Source: Lentisphaerae bacterium GWF2_45_14 (GTDB lineage Bacteria; Verrucomicrobiota; Lentisphaeria; Victivallales; GWF2-45-14). Taken from it: a stretch of DNA of 40,495 nt. The translations under genes were made by a program, and so were the position numbers. The stretch lies in contig MHBG01000009.1 of assembly GCA_001804785.1 (NCBI GenBank), positions 2,919-43,413 of the forward strand, given 5' to 3'. Positions 1-7,158 of the stretch are shown piece by piece. How positions within the stretch are numbered: position 1 is the stretch's first letter; each line of letters opens with the position of its first letter. A model generated the notes under the pieces. That model made no database searches and was not told where the DNA came from. It was given only the letters and a program-made list of their open reading frames with translations.

Positions 1-1081
1 GTTCCGCCGAGGATAAGTCATTACGCGCCATTGATTCGAGAATCATGGCCACGGTCATAAAACCGTCGAAGCCCTTTACGCCCCCGGCACACGCGACGCT
101 TCCAGAACCGTCACCGGCAAGGACAGCGCCTGACTCTATCATTTTGTCGATAACAGAGGCCTGGCCCACCTTGGTTTTCATAAGCCGTCCATTATGGCGA
201 AGGACTATTTCGTCGAGGGTCCTTGTCGAGCAACAGTTTGTTACAACCGAGGACGGACGGCTTGTCCTGCCGAGGATATGGTCAGCGACCAGCGGCAGTG
301 TGTATTCCTCTGAAAGTGTTTCCAGCGAATTCGTTACAACCGCCGCCCTACTTACATCACTATTAAAAACAAATCCGGCATCAGCGCTCAGGGCTTTCAT
401 CATGGACTTCATCTGAAAGCTGCTGCGGGGGCGAGGTTCAGGGTCATGAGGAAGAATCCCTGAAAGCTCGTCGTTTATTGGAATAAGTTCTAAACCGAGC
501 CTTGAGGCGAAACCGGATGAGAGGGTAGAACCTGAGCCGTTGCAAAAATCGATAATTATCTTGTAGTTTTTTGACGCTATAAGCTGGGCATCGACAAGCG
601 AGGCTATCATGTCCAGATAGGCCGAGGCCGCATTTTCCGGCACAACTTCGAGCGTACCCGTATTGTCCCAGGAACAGTACCTGTAGTTGTGTGCGTGATA
701 AATATCAAGAAGTTCCTGCAGCTGAACGCTGTTGAGATAGGCGCCATAAGACGAGAGAGGAACAATCGCGTTCCAGCCGGCCGGATGATGGCCCGCCCCC
801 AGCAGGAGCCCCCCGTCGGCATGAAGATAGGGAATCAGAAAGTGAAGCATGGGCGCGGGCGAGATTCCAGCGGTGTAAACAGTTGAGCCGCAACTCATCA
901 AAGCTGAAACGACCGCATGCCTGAACATCAGCGATGAAAAGCGGGTATCGGAGGCTATCACAATCTTTCCCCCGTCGAGATAGGAGCCGAGGGCCGAAGC
1001 AAAATCGATAGCGAGGTCCGGCGTTAAACCGTTCCCCGTTTCTCCGTGCATACCGGCTCCGCCGAGTCTGAAAGAACGCAT
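1..1081 (-). CDS. Phosphohexomutase-family protein, catalytic motifs degenerate (3' end outside window)
   Basis: The protein follows the alpha-D-phosphohexomutase fold (PMM/PGM/GlmM family), and 360 codons are visible. The N-terminus reads RLGGAGMHGETGNGLTPDL, where relatives have a GTSGIRG-type motif followed by LTPE. At the active-site loop, where relatives carry TASHNP with the phosphoserine, this protein has GAGHHP (residues 95-100), so the serine is Gly97. The metal loop, normally DGDGDR, is NSDVSR (240-245), which loses two of three aspartates. The sugar-binding loop, normally GExSGH, is GDGSGS (323-328). The reading frame is open throughout, so this is not a decayed gene. I infer a pseudoenzyme or a protein with another function. 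It lies 45 bases after fliN on the same strand and is probably co-transcribed with the flagellar genes. The start at 1081 is the first ATG after an in-frame stop at 1127-1129; its ribosome site is weak. The family assignment is firm. The loss of activity is inferred from the missing residues. Confidence 0.82.
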   Translation of the reverse strand, partial: MRSFRLGGAGMHGETGNGLTPDLAIDFASALGSYLDGGKIVIASDTRFSSLMFRHAVVSALMSCGSTVYTAGISPAPMLHFLIPYLHADGGLLLGAGHHPAGWNAIVPLSSYGAYLNSVQLQELLDIYHAHNYRYCSWDNTGTLEVVPENAASAYLDMIASLVDAQLIASKNYKIIIDFCNGSGSTLSSGFASRLGLELIPINDELSGILPHDPEPRPRSSFQMKSMMKALSADAGFVFNSDVSRAAVVTNSLETLSEEYTLPLVADHILGRTSRPSSVVTNCCSTRTLDEIVLRHNGRLMKTKVGQASVIDKMIESGAVLAGDGSGSVACAGGVKGFDGFMTVAMILESMARNDLSSAE

Positions 1082-1126
1082 CAGATAAAGGACTTTCGGG
1101 ATAAAATGGAAAGAGTTTATTGAAGC

Positions 1127-1474
1127 CTAACTTGAGAGCTTCCTAATTCTTTCCTCGGTACATACTATTTCTGTTATCCTAAGGCCGAAGTTCTCGTTTA
1201 CAACGACAACATCGCCCTTACCAATCAGGACACCGTTTACCATAAGGTCGATTGGCTCTCCGGCAATCCTCTCAAGCTCCACGACGGAGCCGGCGCTCAG
1301 GTTCAGCAAATCCCTTATTTTTATGACGGAACGCCCAAGTTCGGCACTGATGGAAACAGGGACATCGTAAAGCATTTCCATATTCCGCTGCTGGCTCATT
1401 TGCGATACCGCGGACTGTTCGGTCACAGAAATCTTTCCGAACTGCGCTTCGGCCACATTTAGATTTTCTGGCAT
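1127..1474 (-). CDS. fliN: Flagellar motor switch protein FliN
   Basis: This 115-residue protein is a C-ring component that, with FliM, forms the cytoplasmic rotor rim which sets rotation direction and supports export. The C-terminal ~75 residues are a SpoA (surface presentation of antigens) domain: VPVSISAELGRSVIKIRDLL, then GEPIDLMVNGVLIGKGDVVV and a closing FGLRITEI segment. The N-terminus is a short variable tail of the usual FliN kind. Length is normal for stand-alone FliN (not the longer FliY). A GGAG site lies a few bases before the ATG, and the gene starts 24 bases after fliM ends, in the same operon. In many bacteria fliO/fliP follow fliN; here a phosphohexomutase-like gene follows instead. 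Confidence 0.95.
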   Translation of the reverse strand: MPENLNVAEAQFGKISVTEQSAVSQMSQQRNMEMLYDVPVSISAELGRSVIKIRDLLNLSAGSVVELERIAGEPIDLMVNGVLIGKGDVVVVNENFGLRITEIVCTEERIRKLSS

Positions 1475-1498
1475 ATTTATTCTCCGTATTTAAATTAA

Positions 1499-2521
1499 TC
1501 AAAAATCAAGTTCGACTGCGGGGGTTCCACTACTTTCGGCGCCACCATGCATCCTATCGCATATCTTGATACCCACCAAATCTTTAAGCCTCCCAGGCCT
1601 AGCTAGGAACATGGGCCGCCCGGAAACAGAAACGGTTACGGGTTCGGCTATACTCTTGTCAAGCATTACTATATCTCCCTGTCTCAGGTCCATCAAGTCT
1701 CGTCCACGTATCCTGGCATCGCCGAGAGCAACGGACATCGGCATAGGCACATTCATCAGAGAGTCCAGGACAAGCTTTCTTGTATTTTTATCAGCCTTCC
1801 GCCCGTAATAGTTATCTTTGTCTCCTGATATGTGATCGAGATGCTCGTTAACTTCCTGGATCATGGGAAGCGGATAGCATATATTTACTATGCCGTTGGC
1901 AAAGCCGATTTTAGCATCGAAGGCCAGAACGACCACGGGTGCGTCGGAGGGTGCGGCTTGAATGTATTCCGGATCGGACTCATGACGCTCCTTCTTGAGA
2001 TTGACACGCATGAGGGCCATCCAGCAGGACTGGAGTTTTTCGAGAATCCTCTCAACAAATGGGTCCATTATCGCGACTTCTATTTCGGTAGGCACCCGTA
2101 TCTCGGTTTCTATATCGCCCTGCCCTCCGAGGAGCATGTCGACGATGCCGAATACCAGCGAAAGATTGATTTCGATGACAGCGACGCCCGGCAGCGGCTC
2201 TGCGGAAAAGACAACGCACAGAGTAATATTTGAGAGGGAGCTGATAAATTCCCCATACTGCTGCTGCTCTGTGGAAACGAGATTAAACTCCACTCCGGTT
2301 CTGAGATACAACGCCAGATTGGAAACCATTTCCTTCGCAAATGTTTCATGAATGGTCTGAAAATTTCTGAGCTGATCTTTGGTAATGAGGTTAGGTCTGC
2401 GAAAATTGTAATCAGAGACAAAACGCTCTTCTTTTTTCTCTGATGCAAACTGATCTATTTCCCCGCGCTCCATTGCGCCGAGTAGCGAATCAATTTCATC
2501 CTGGTTTAATATATTAGGCAT
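1499..2521 (-). CDS. fliM: Flagellar motor switch protein FliM
   Basis: FliM (340 residues) is the C-ring protein that binds phosphorylated CheY and links the MS-ring/FliG to FliN. The N-terminal segment ILNQDEIDSLLGAM matches the conserved CheY-P-binding peptide of FliM (LSQDEIDALL type), so the motor is probably chemotaxis-controlled. The middle domain includes the family-typical ARxxTGVEFNLVS-like stretch (here LRTGVEFNLVSTEQQQYGEF) and the VFGIVDMLLGGQG segment. The C-terminus is a SpoA domain (PMSVALGDARIRGRDLMDL). An excellent GGAGG site precedes the ATG. It lies between fliL (24 bases upstream) and fliN (24 bases downstream). Confidence 0.97.
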   Translation of the reverse strand: MPNILNQDEIDSLLGAMERGEIDQFASEKKEERFVSDYNFRRPNLITKDQLRNFQTIHETFAKEMVSNLALYLRTGVEFNLVSTEQQQYGEFISSLSNITLCVVFSAEPLPGVAVIEINLSLVFGIVDMLLGGQGDIETEIRVPTEIEVAIMDPFVERILEKLQSCWMALMRVNLKKERHESDPEYIQAAPSDAPVVVLAFDAKIGFANGIVNICYPLPMIQEVNEHLDHISGDKDNYYGRKADKNTRKLVLDSLMNVPMPMSVALGDARIRGRDLMDLRQGDIVMLDKSIAEPVTVSVSGRPMFLARPGRLKDLVGIKICDRMHGGAESSGTPAVELDF

Positions 2522-2545
2522 TGTGAAAATCCTCCGTATCAGGCC

Positions 2546-3100
2546 TTATTGTACGAGAAAGCTCGGGAAATACACCTCATTTATCTGCCCGCTCATTTCC
2601 TTTTTGTTGTCAAAAAGGTCCGCATTCAATGTAGTTTTAATCTCGTTAGCCAGGGAAGTCTGGGCGTCTTTCGAAAGCAGCCCGCTCAATGTTTTATCCG
2701 AAATTATGCCTGTTATCCTGGCACGGATACGATTGAGCATACCCTCGGGACACTCCGCGCTTTTCTTCTGAAAATATTTGAGCATATTGCCATCGCTTAC
2801 CTCGAATACAACGGTTATCTGGGAATACCTCATCCCCTGTGTACCGGCGATATTAGTTCTGAATGGTTCAATGCTTATCTCCTGTACGTTGGACTTACTC
2901 GAATCTTCCGGCGCGCTCTCCTGATTGGTGGGCATCATAGTCCTTACGACGAGGAACGTTACGGCCGGAGTAAGCAGCATGACAAGGACGGAAAGTATTA
3001 TAAGGGACATTATAACGGTCTTGGTCTTGTCTGCCGGAACGTCCACCGTTTCCTCTTTAGCGGCTTCAACCGCCGCATTTTTTGCATTTTCATCAGCCAT
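2546..3100 (-). CDS. fliL: Flagellar basal body-associated protein FliL
   Basis: FliL (184 residues) is a single-pass inner-membrane protein that surrounds or stabilises stator units at the basal body. The sequence has a ~28-residue cytoplasmic segment, one membrane helix (about residues 29-52, VIMSLIILSVLVMLLTPAV), and a periplasmic domain with the family pattern of FRTNIAG, then RYSQITVVFEV, and the C-terminal LNADLFDNK...INEVYFPSFLVQ ending typical of FliL. An AGGGGAAA ribosome site precedes the ATG. It lies 17 bases after the second MotB-like gene and upstream of fliM, the standard fliL position. Identity rests on the topology and context plus the conserved VYFxxFLVQ tail. Confidence 0.9.
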   Translation of the reverse strand: MADENAKNAAVEAAKEETVDVPADKTKTVIMSLIILSVLVMLLTPAVTFLVVRTMMPTNQESAPEDSSKSNVQEISIEPFRTNIAGTQGMRYSQITVVFEVSDGNMLKYFQKKSAECPEGMLNRIRARITGIISDKTLSGLLSKDAQTSLANEIKTTLNADLFDNKKEMSGQINEVYFPSFLVQ

Positions 3101-3117
3101 CTTATTTTCCCCTGTTT

Positions 3118-3810
3118 TTATTTTTCTATTTTCTTCATATATGCGTAAAAATAGTTACCCTGTTTGGGTATCTCCCGATAGTCCTTGCCCTGCATGTCTC
3201 CGAAATACGCAGGTGTGGCATAGCCGACACAGGACATTCTGTCGAAAGGAACTCCCGAACGCTGGTTAAGATGCCGCATAATCTGTGCCGCCCGTAATAT
3301 GGCAAGAAGCCTGTCTTTATCGTCGCTACCCATTTCTTCTGTATAACAGCGTATGCTTATCTTATAGTCAAAAAGGGCAAATCCCATTCCTGCCTTGCCC
3401 AGATATTCAGCCATCTGAGGCGGAATATTGGATTTCCCACGTTCAAATTCCCCTTCTATCTTAAGTCTAAAATATTTCCCAAGGTTGTTGTCGCTTGACT
3501 CTACATCCGAATTGCCTGTCCCGCCACCGCTTTTTACAAGGTTTTCGTGCATACCTGCCTCCTCCATCTTGCCGCTCTCGGGATTCGGAGCCTTGGAGCC
3601 GCCCTTTCCGTAAAATGTAAAATCGAAAACGCCGAGACCGCCGACAAGTCCAAAGGCGTTCTTCACATCACCAATCCCCTCCTTGAAACCTGTCTCCTGA
3701 ACAACTGAAAGGGCCTGCATCAGAATAAAGAACGCGAGGAGTATGGTCATCAGAGCGGTAAACTGGGCCATATAAGGCGGCGCTCCGCGTAAAACTACCT
3801 TTTTTGCCAT
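3118..3810 (-). CDS. Second MotB-like stator protein lacking the ion-binding aspartate
   Basis: This 230-residue protein has the MotB layout: a short cytoplasmic start, one membrane helix at about residues 14-36, a glycine/serine-rich linker, and a C-terminal OmpA-like domain (about 110-225) with SIRCYTEE in place of the usual GHTD strand and an RAAQIMRHL helix. The helix motif, FADLMT in MotB, reads FTALMT here (residues 17-22), so the essential proton/sodium-binding aspartate is Ala19. The codon reading (TTT ACC GCT CTG ATG ACC) is unambiguous. It directly follows the aspartate-containing MotB gene (15-base gap) and precedes fliL. I infer a partner or regulator of the stator rather than an independent ion channel. 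A role as a non-motor OmpA-like wall anchor is the alternative. Confidence 0.8.
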   Translation of the reverse strand: MAKKVVLRGAPPYMAQFTALMTILLAFFILMQALSVVQETGFKEGIGDVKNAFGLVGGLGVFDFTFYGKGGSKAPNPESGKMEEAGMHENLVKSGGGTGNSDVESSDNNLGKYFRLKIEGEFERGKSNIPPQMAEYLGKAGMGFALFDYKISIRCYTEEMGSDDKDRLLAILRAAQIMRHLNQRSGVPFDRMSCVGYATPAYFGDMQGKDYREIPKQGNYFYAYMKKIEK

Positions 3811-3825
3811 AGCATCTGCCTCATT

Positions 3826-4611
3826 TCAAGGGTTTTGTCCCTGATTTATGAATTCGGTTATATCGGTAACTTCACTTATTCCTATTTTTTCCGCAAGCAT
3901 CAGCCTCACATATGGCTCACCGGCGGAAAGTACTTTATGACCGTAACCGAAGCGCCTGCGGTTGACATTGTATTTGCCGTTGAGCATATCAGCCACCGCC
4001 TGGATCCTTCTATCCGCAAGCGCCCATGATGACCTTACGCCCTCACCGGAATCTTCGGGCTTGAAACATAATGTTATCTGAAGCTCGTTCCCCACGGAGT
4101 TGGCCAAGTTAGCGAAACCCTCAAGTATTCTGGGGGCCTTAAAATCCAACTGCGCTGAACCGGCTGGAAAAATCAGACCGCACGGAATATCCACGTATAT
4201 ACCGCCATCGAGCTGTTTGACTGAAATATAGCTTTTGAATCCCAGCTCCATTATCTTTTCGCGAAACTCATTAAAGCGGTTTTTTATCCTGACAGTTCTC
4301 AAATTGACGACGGCCACACTGTCCTTGCTTACCTTGATTTCCTTTGATGTTCCGTCCTTTACATCACCGCCTAAACTGCTCGTCGCGTCATCAAACAAAT
4401 TGAGGCCCGGAGAGGGACTGCTCATCACAGGATTAATACTGAGGGCACCCCTTATTCCCTCGAGGGCATCCAGAAGCTTGGAATCGTCTTTTGACGAAAA
4501 GGAAAGAAGAAGAACGAAAAAGGTAACAAGCAGCGACATCGTGTCTCCCATCGTGAGCATCCATTCGGGGCACCCGTCCACATATGTTATGTCATCTTCT
4601 TTTTTTCCCAT
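3826..4611 (-). CDS. motB: Flagellar motor stator protein MotB
   Basis: MotB (261 residues) forms with MotA the peptidoglycan-anchored ion channel that powers flagellar rotation. The N-terminal helix carries PEWMLTMGDTMSLLVTFFVL, in which Asp23 sits where the channel aspartate of MotB lies (Asp32 in E. coli). A plug/linker region follows, then an OmpA-like domain (about 140-245) beginning GLIFPAGSAQL. The wall-binding strand is atypical: ITLCFKPED replaces the common IEVEGHTD, although the following SSWALADRRIQAV helix keeps the arginine. It lies 20 bases after motA, with an AAAGGG site before the ATG. The gene downstream is a MotB paralogue without the aspartate, so this copy supplies the channel residue. 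Confidence 0.92.
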   Translation of the reverse strand: MGKKEDDITYVDGCPEWMLTMGDTMSLLVTFFVLLLSFSSKDDSKLLDALEGIRGALSINPVMSSPSPGLNLFDDATSSLGGDVKDGTSKEIKVSKDSVAVVNLRTVRIKNRFNEFREKIMELGFKSYISVKQLDGGIYVDIPCGLIFPAGSAQLDFKAPRILEGFANLANSVGNELQITLCFKPEDSGEGVRSSWALADRRIQAVADMLNGKYNVNRRRFGYGHKVLSAGEPYVRLMLAEKIGISEVTDITEFINQGQNP

Positions 4612-4631
4612 GGCACCCTTTCGGGAAATAA

Positions 4632-5405
4632 CTATTTTTCATTCTGACGCAGGGCCACTCTTTCGCCTGGGCTCAAATATACTTCAAGCTTTTCGCCGAC
4701 CACTCTGGGACTGTCTCCTGACTGTATCGACAATATACCTGCGAGCAGCATTTTTTTAAGCTGAACTTCCTCCGCCGTACGCTGTTCAAGCTTCCCCGTG
4801 ATAGGAATGCAAAAGAGGTTGGATATGAATGCTCCGTAAAATGTAGTTATGAGAGCAACAGCCATACCGGCACCGAGGGAACTCGGGTCGCTGAGGTTCT
4901 GAAGCATGTTGATGAGTCCAATAAGAGTTCCAATCATCCCCCAGGCCGGAGTATAATTCCCGAGACTTTTCCATATTGAATGCCCCACTATATGGCGGCT
5001 TTCCATGTTGTCGATTTCCATATCGAGGATAGATGAAACCGAGTCTGCCGGATTGCCGTCCACAAGCATCTGGAGTCCGCGCCTGAGAAAATCGTCCTGT
5101 ATCCCGCTGAGACGGTCTTCAAGAGCGAGAATCCCGTCACGCCTGGCTATAGTCGCAAGCTCGATAAGTGTCCTGTACCACGGGGTAATATCGAGACTGC
5201 CGGAGTTCAATGTCTTTTTTGTAACCGCGAAAACTGATTTTATTTTGGGCAGCGGATAAGTTATGAGAAGAGCGGACGTACTACCGCCTATCGTTATCAT
5301 GACGGACGGAATGTCGATAAAGGCAAATACGGAACCACCGAGCAAAATCGACGCTACGATGAAGGAAAAACCTAGCAACAAACCAGTAAGTGTACCTAAG
5401 TCCAT
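4632..5405 (-). CDS. motA: Flagellar motor stator protein MotA
   Basis: MotA (257 residues) is the four-helix stator subunit that surrounds MotB and pushes on FliG. Two N-terminal helices (about 3-25 and 32-50) are followed by the large cytoplasmic loop with the conserved RRDGILALE segment. Helices three and four include YTPAWGMIGTLIGLINML and ALITTFYGAFISNLFCIPI, each with the proline typical of MotA (Pro173 and Pro222 equivalents). The length matches the shorter MotA class found in Bacillus and spirochaetes. A GGGAGT site lies upstream. It is the first stator gene, 46 bases after the second flbD. Confidence 0.96.
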   Translation of the reverse strand: MDLGTLTGLLLGFSFIVASILLGGSVFAFIDIPSVMITIGGSTSALLITYPLPKIKSVFAVTKKTLNSGSLDITPWYRTLIELATIARRDGILALEDRLSGIQDDFLRRGLQMLVDGNPADSVSSILDMEIDNMESRHIVGHSIWKSLGNYTPAWGMIGTLIGLINMLQNLSDPSSLGAGMAVALITTFYGAFISNLFCIPITGKLEQRTAEEVQLKKMLLAGILSIQSGDSPRVVGEKLEVYLSPGERVALRQNEK

Positions 5406-5451
5406 AATTATATGACTCCCGAGTTCAATCTGTGAAATATTTTATATGCCG

Positions 5452-5718
5452 TCAATCCTCATTCCCCTCCGTTTTAACGGGAATTCCGTCAGGCAGTGCG
5501 GCAGAAACTTCATTTTTCGTGCATATTGGAAGCGAAGACGCGGCACAGCGCCTCTTAAAATCCGTTATCCTGTCGATTATTTCATCAGGGGTTTCCTTTA
5601 CGATAAAACTTTTCCCATTAAAAAGTACAAGAAGAGTATCCGGTATTACCTCAATTTTCTCGATAAGGTCACAATTGAGATACTTTTCCTTGCCTGAAAC
5701 ATCGGTTATCTTAATCAA
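5452..5718 (-). CDS. flbD: FlbD-family flagellar protein, second copy (TTG start)
   Basis: FlbD-family proteins are small beta-rich proteins encoded beside motA in spirochaetes and Gram-positives; their function is unsettled. This 88-residue copy has the family core: IKITDVSGKEKYLNC, then IEKIEVIPDTLLVLFNGK, then FIVKETPDEIIDRI. About 25 extra residues at the C-terminus are not found in the first copy. I place the start at a TTG (5718-5716) because GGAGG lies seven bases upstream and the protein then begins with IKIT, as FlbD proteins do. An upstream ATG at 5742 would add an unlikely MHGCGGTA leader. The TTG overlaps the stop of the first copy as TTGA, suggesting coupled translation. Confidence 0.8.
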   Translation of the reverse strand: MIKITDVSGKEKYLNCDLIEKIEVIPDTLLVLFNGKSFIVKETPDEIIDRITDFKRRCAASSLPICTKNEVSAALPDGIPVKTEGNED

Positions 5719-5909
5719 TGCAGTACCTCCGCAGCCATGCAAGAGGGCGTCACGAAAATCATATCCAGCACCTCTTCTACAGTTTCTTTTACAATCATGC
5801 AGTTCCCATTACACAAAACGAGTACTGTATCAGGAGTTTTTCTTATTTCCAATATATGAGAGGGCCTCAGATATTTTTTATTGCCATTGAGACTAGTCAG
5901 CGGTATCAT
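5715..5909 (-). CDS. flbD: FlbD-family flagellar protein, first copy
   Basis: This 64-residue protein is a compact FlbD homologue: MIPLTSLNGNKKYLRPSHIL, then IRKTPDTVLVLCNGN, then MIVKETVEEVLDMI. It aligns along its whole length with the following copy, with the same PDTxLVL and IVKETxxE motifs, so the two are tandem duplicates that have diverged. The ATG at 5909 is preceded by AAAGGTG at good spacing; a GTG six bases upstream (5915) is possible but would sit inside that site. It lies 58 bases after the FHA gene. Single flbD genes are usual at this position, and two are not. Confidence 0.82.
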   Translation of the reverse strand: MIPLTSLNGNKKYLRPSHILEIRKTPDTVLVLCNGNCMIVKETVEEVLDMIFVTPSCMAAEVLH

Positions 5910-5967
5910 CAGCACACCTTTATTGTTTTTGACAAGGCATTCTTCGCATGAGGCGTGCCAGCTAAAG

Positions 5968-7038
5968 CTATTCCGCGCACGTCAAAATAAAAAATCGGTC
6001 GCCAAAGCCGATAGAGTCTCCGAGCCCGACAACTTTCTTCTCTATTCTTTCCCCGTTGACATAAGTACCGTTCGTGCTTGAATTGTCTATAACACATATA
6101 TTAGCGGCACCTGTCATTATCTGGGCGTGCTTCTTCGATATCTTCCGCCCGCCAATCATGAAATAATTCCCGGGATTGCGCCCGACAAAAAGGGAACGCC
6201 CCTTGTCCGGCAGCATCAGCTTATTGACTACATTATCCATATCGTCGAGTTCGACAAGCACCAGTGAAGAACGTGTCGTATCCTTCATAAGCAATGCCCC
6301 CGGCGGATAGTGGGCGCCAAAGTCCGAATTGAAAATTATATTCTCCTCTCCAGCCATGAATATTGTTCCATCTCGCAGGTTTAAATACTTTTCCCCCGAA
6401 GAGTTAGCCGGACCGTCCCCGCATCCAAACGGCGAATAAAGATAAAAACCTCCGTTTTGTTCATAGAAGACCAGCGCATAAAAAGCACTATTGCCAACAT
6501 TTATGTCGCAAAGAGCATCAAGTCCGATAAGTGCCTGGAATGCAAACGAAAACTCAGCGCGGCTTCCGTCAAATGATAGCTTGAAGGAATTTTTGACACT
6601 CTGTCCGGCTTCGGGCACAGGTGCAATTCCCTGTTCTCCGACACAAAATAGAAAGACAATGCCGCCCAGCTCTATAAAAATCTTCATCCCCTCATCAAGC
6701 GCGGCTTGGCGTTTCTTGAATCCATTGAAAAGGGCAAGCGGCGTCTCTCCCGAGTCAAAAACAAACCATCTTCGTCCTATGCGCCTTAAGACAAGCTGCA
6801 CAGGGGCAATGCTCTGATCTTCGATCAATATGTCCGTTTCACATTTCGAAGAGCCTATTCTGACTATCTTCTGGGTTACCGGAAACACCAGCTCGCTCCA
6901 CGTTCCGGCGGAAAACATGAATGCCCTGAGTGGAACCACACTTACAGGCCTAAATTTAAAAACGTCCGACGACATAGCGTATATGCAGTTAGTATGCGTC
7001 CCTAAAAGTTCAGACTGTTCTTCAAATCTGCCATCCAT
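5968..7038 (-). CDS. Protein with three FHA-like domains heading the flagellar operon
   Basis: FHA domains bind phosphothreonine-containing peptides. In this 356-residue protein the C-terminal domain (about 270-356) is a full FHA: VGRNPG with Arg287, RKISKKHAQI with Ser301 and His304, and DNSSTNGTYVNGERI with Asn323. Two further segments have the same strand pattern but lack key residues: about 47-133 (VRIGSSKCETDILIEDQSIA, then WFVFDSGETPLALFNG) and about 158-237 (ALIGLDALCDINVG). I read these as degenerate FHA domains. There is no signal peptide or membrane helix, so it is probably cytoplasmic. A GAGGTG site precedes the ATG. It is the first gene of the flagellar run and diverges from dxs. 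No Ser/Thr kinase lies in the window, so its phosphopartner is unknown. Confidence 0.85.
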   Translation of the reverse strand: MDGRFEEQSELLGTHTNCIYAMSSDVFKFRPVSVVPLRAFMFSAGTWSELVFPVTQKIVRIGSSKCETDILIEDQSIAPVQLVLRRIGRRWFVFDSGETPLALFNGFKKRQAALDEGMKIFIELGGIVFLFCVGEQGIAPVPEAGQSVKNSFKLSFDGSRAEFSFAFQALIGLDALCDINVGNSAFYALVFYEQNGGFYLYSPFGCGDGPANSSGEKYLNLRDGTIFMAGEENIIFNSDFGAHYPPGALLMKDTTRSSLVLVELDDMDNVVNKLMLPDKGRSLFVGRNPGNYFMIGGRKISKKHAQIMTGAANICVIDNSSTNGTYVNGERIEKKVVGLGDSIGFGDRFFILTCAE

Positions 7039-7092
7039 CCGGCCACCTCACTCGTTTCAGTACAATAATCCGAATGCTTGATGAAGTCTATA

Positions 7093-7121
7093 TTGAATAT
7101 TCATTAAATGCCCGTTAAATT
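7093..7121 (+). promoter_or_regulatory. Candidate sigma-70-type promoter of dxs
   Basis: TTGAAT (7093-7098), a 17-base spacer, then TAAATT (7116-7121) fits a housekeeping promoter. Transcription would start near 7128, which leaves the dxs ATG at 7159 as the first usable start and makes the upstream in-frame ATG at 7108 untranslatable from this promoter. Inferred from sequence pattern only. Confidence 0.45.
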
Positions 7122-7158
7122 AGGATTTTATTCTTATGATTCCGGGAAACAGGGGAAT

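Noticed and set aside
45..416. A 123-codon plus-strand open frame at the window start
   Set aside because: It is antisense to the phosphohexomutase-like frame, which aligns continuously with a known family.
1832..2351. Plus-strand open frames inside fliM
   Set aside because: They are shadows of the conserved FliM coding sequence on the other strand.
7108..7158. The upstream ATG for dxs (adds 17 residues)
   Set aside because: It overlaps the candidate -10 region, lacks a ribosome site, and the extra residues do not resemble DXS N-termini. The ATG at 7159 has AGGGG upstream.
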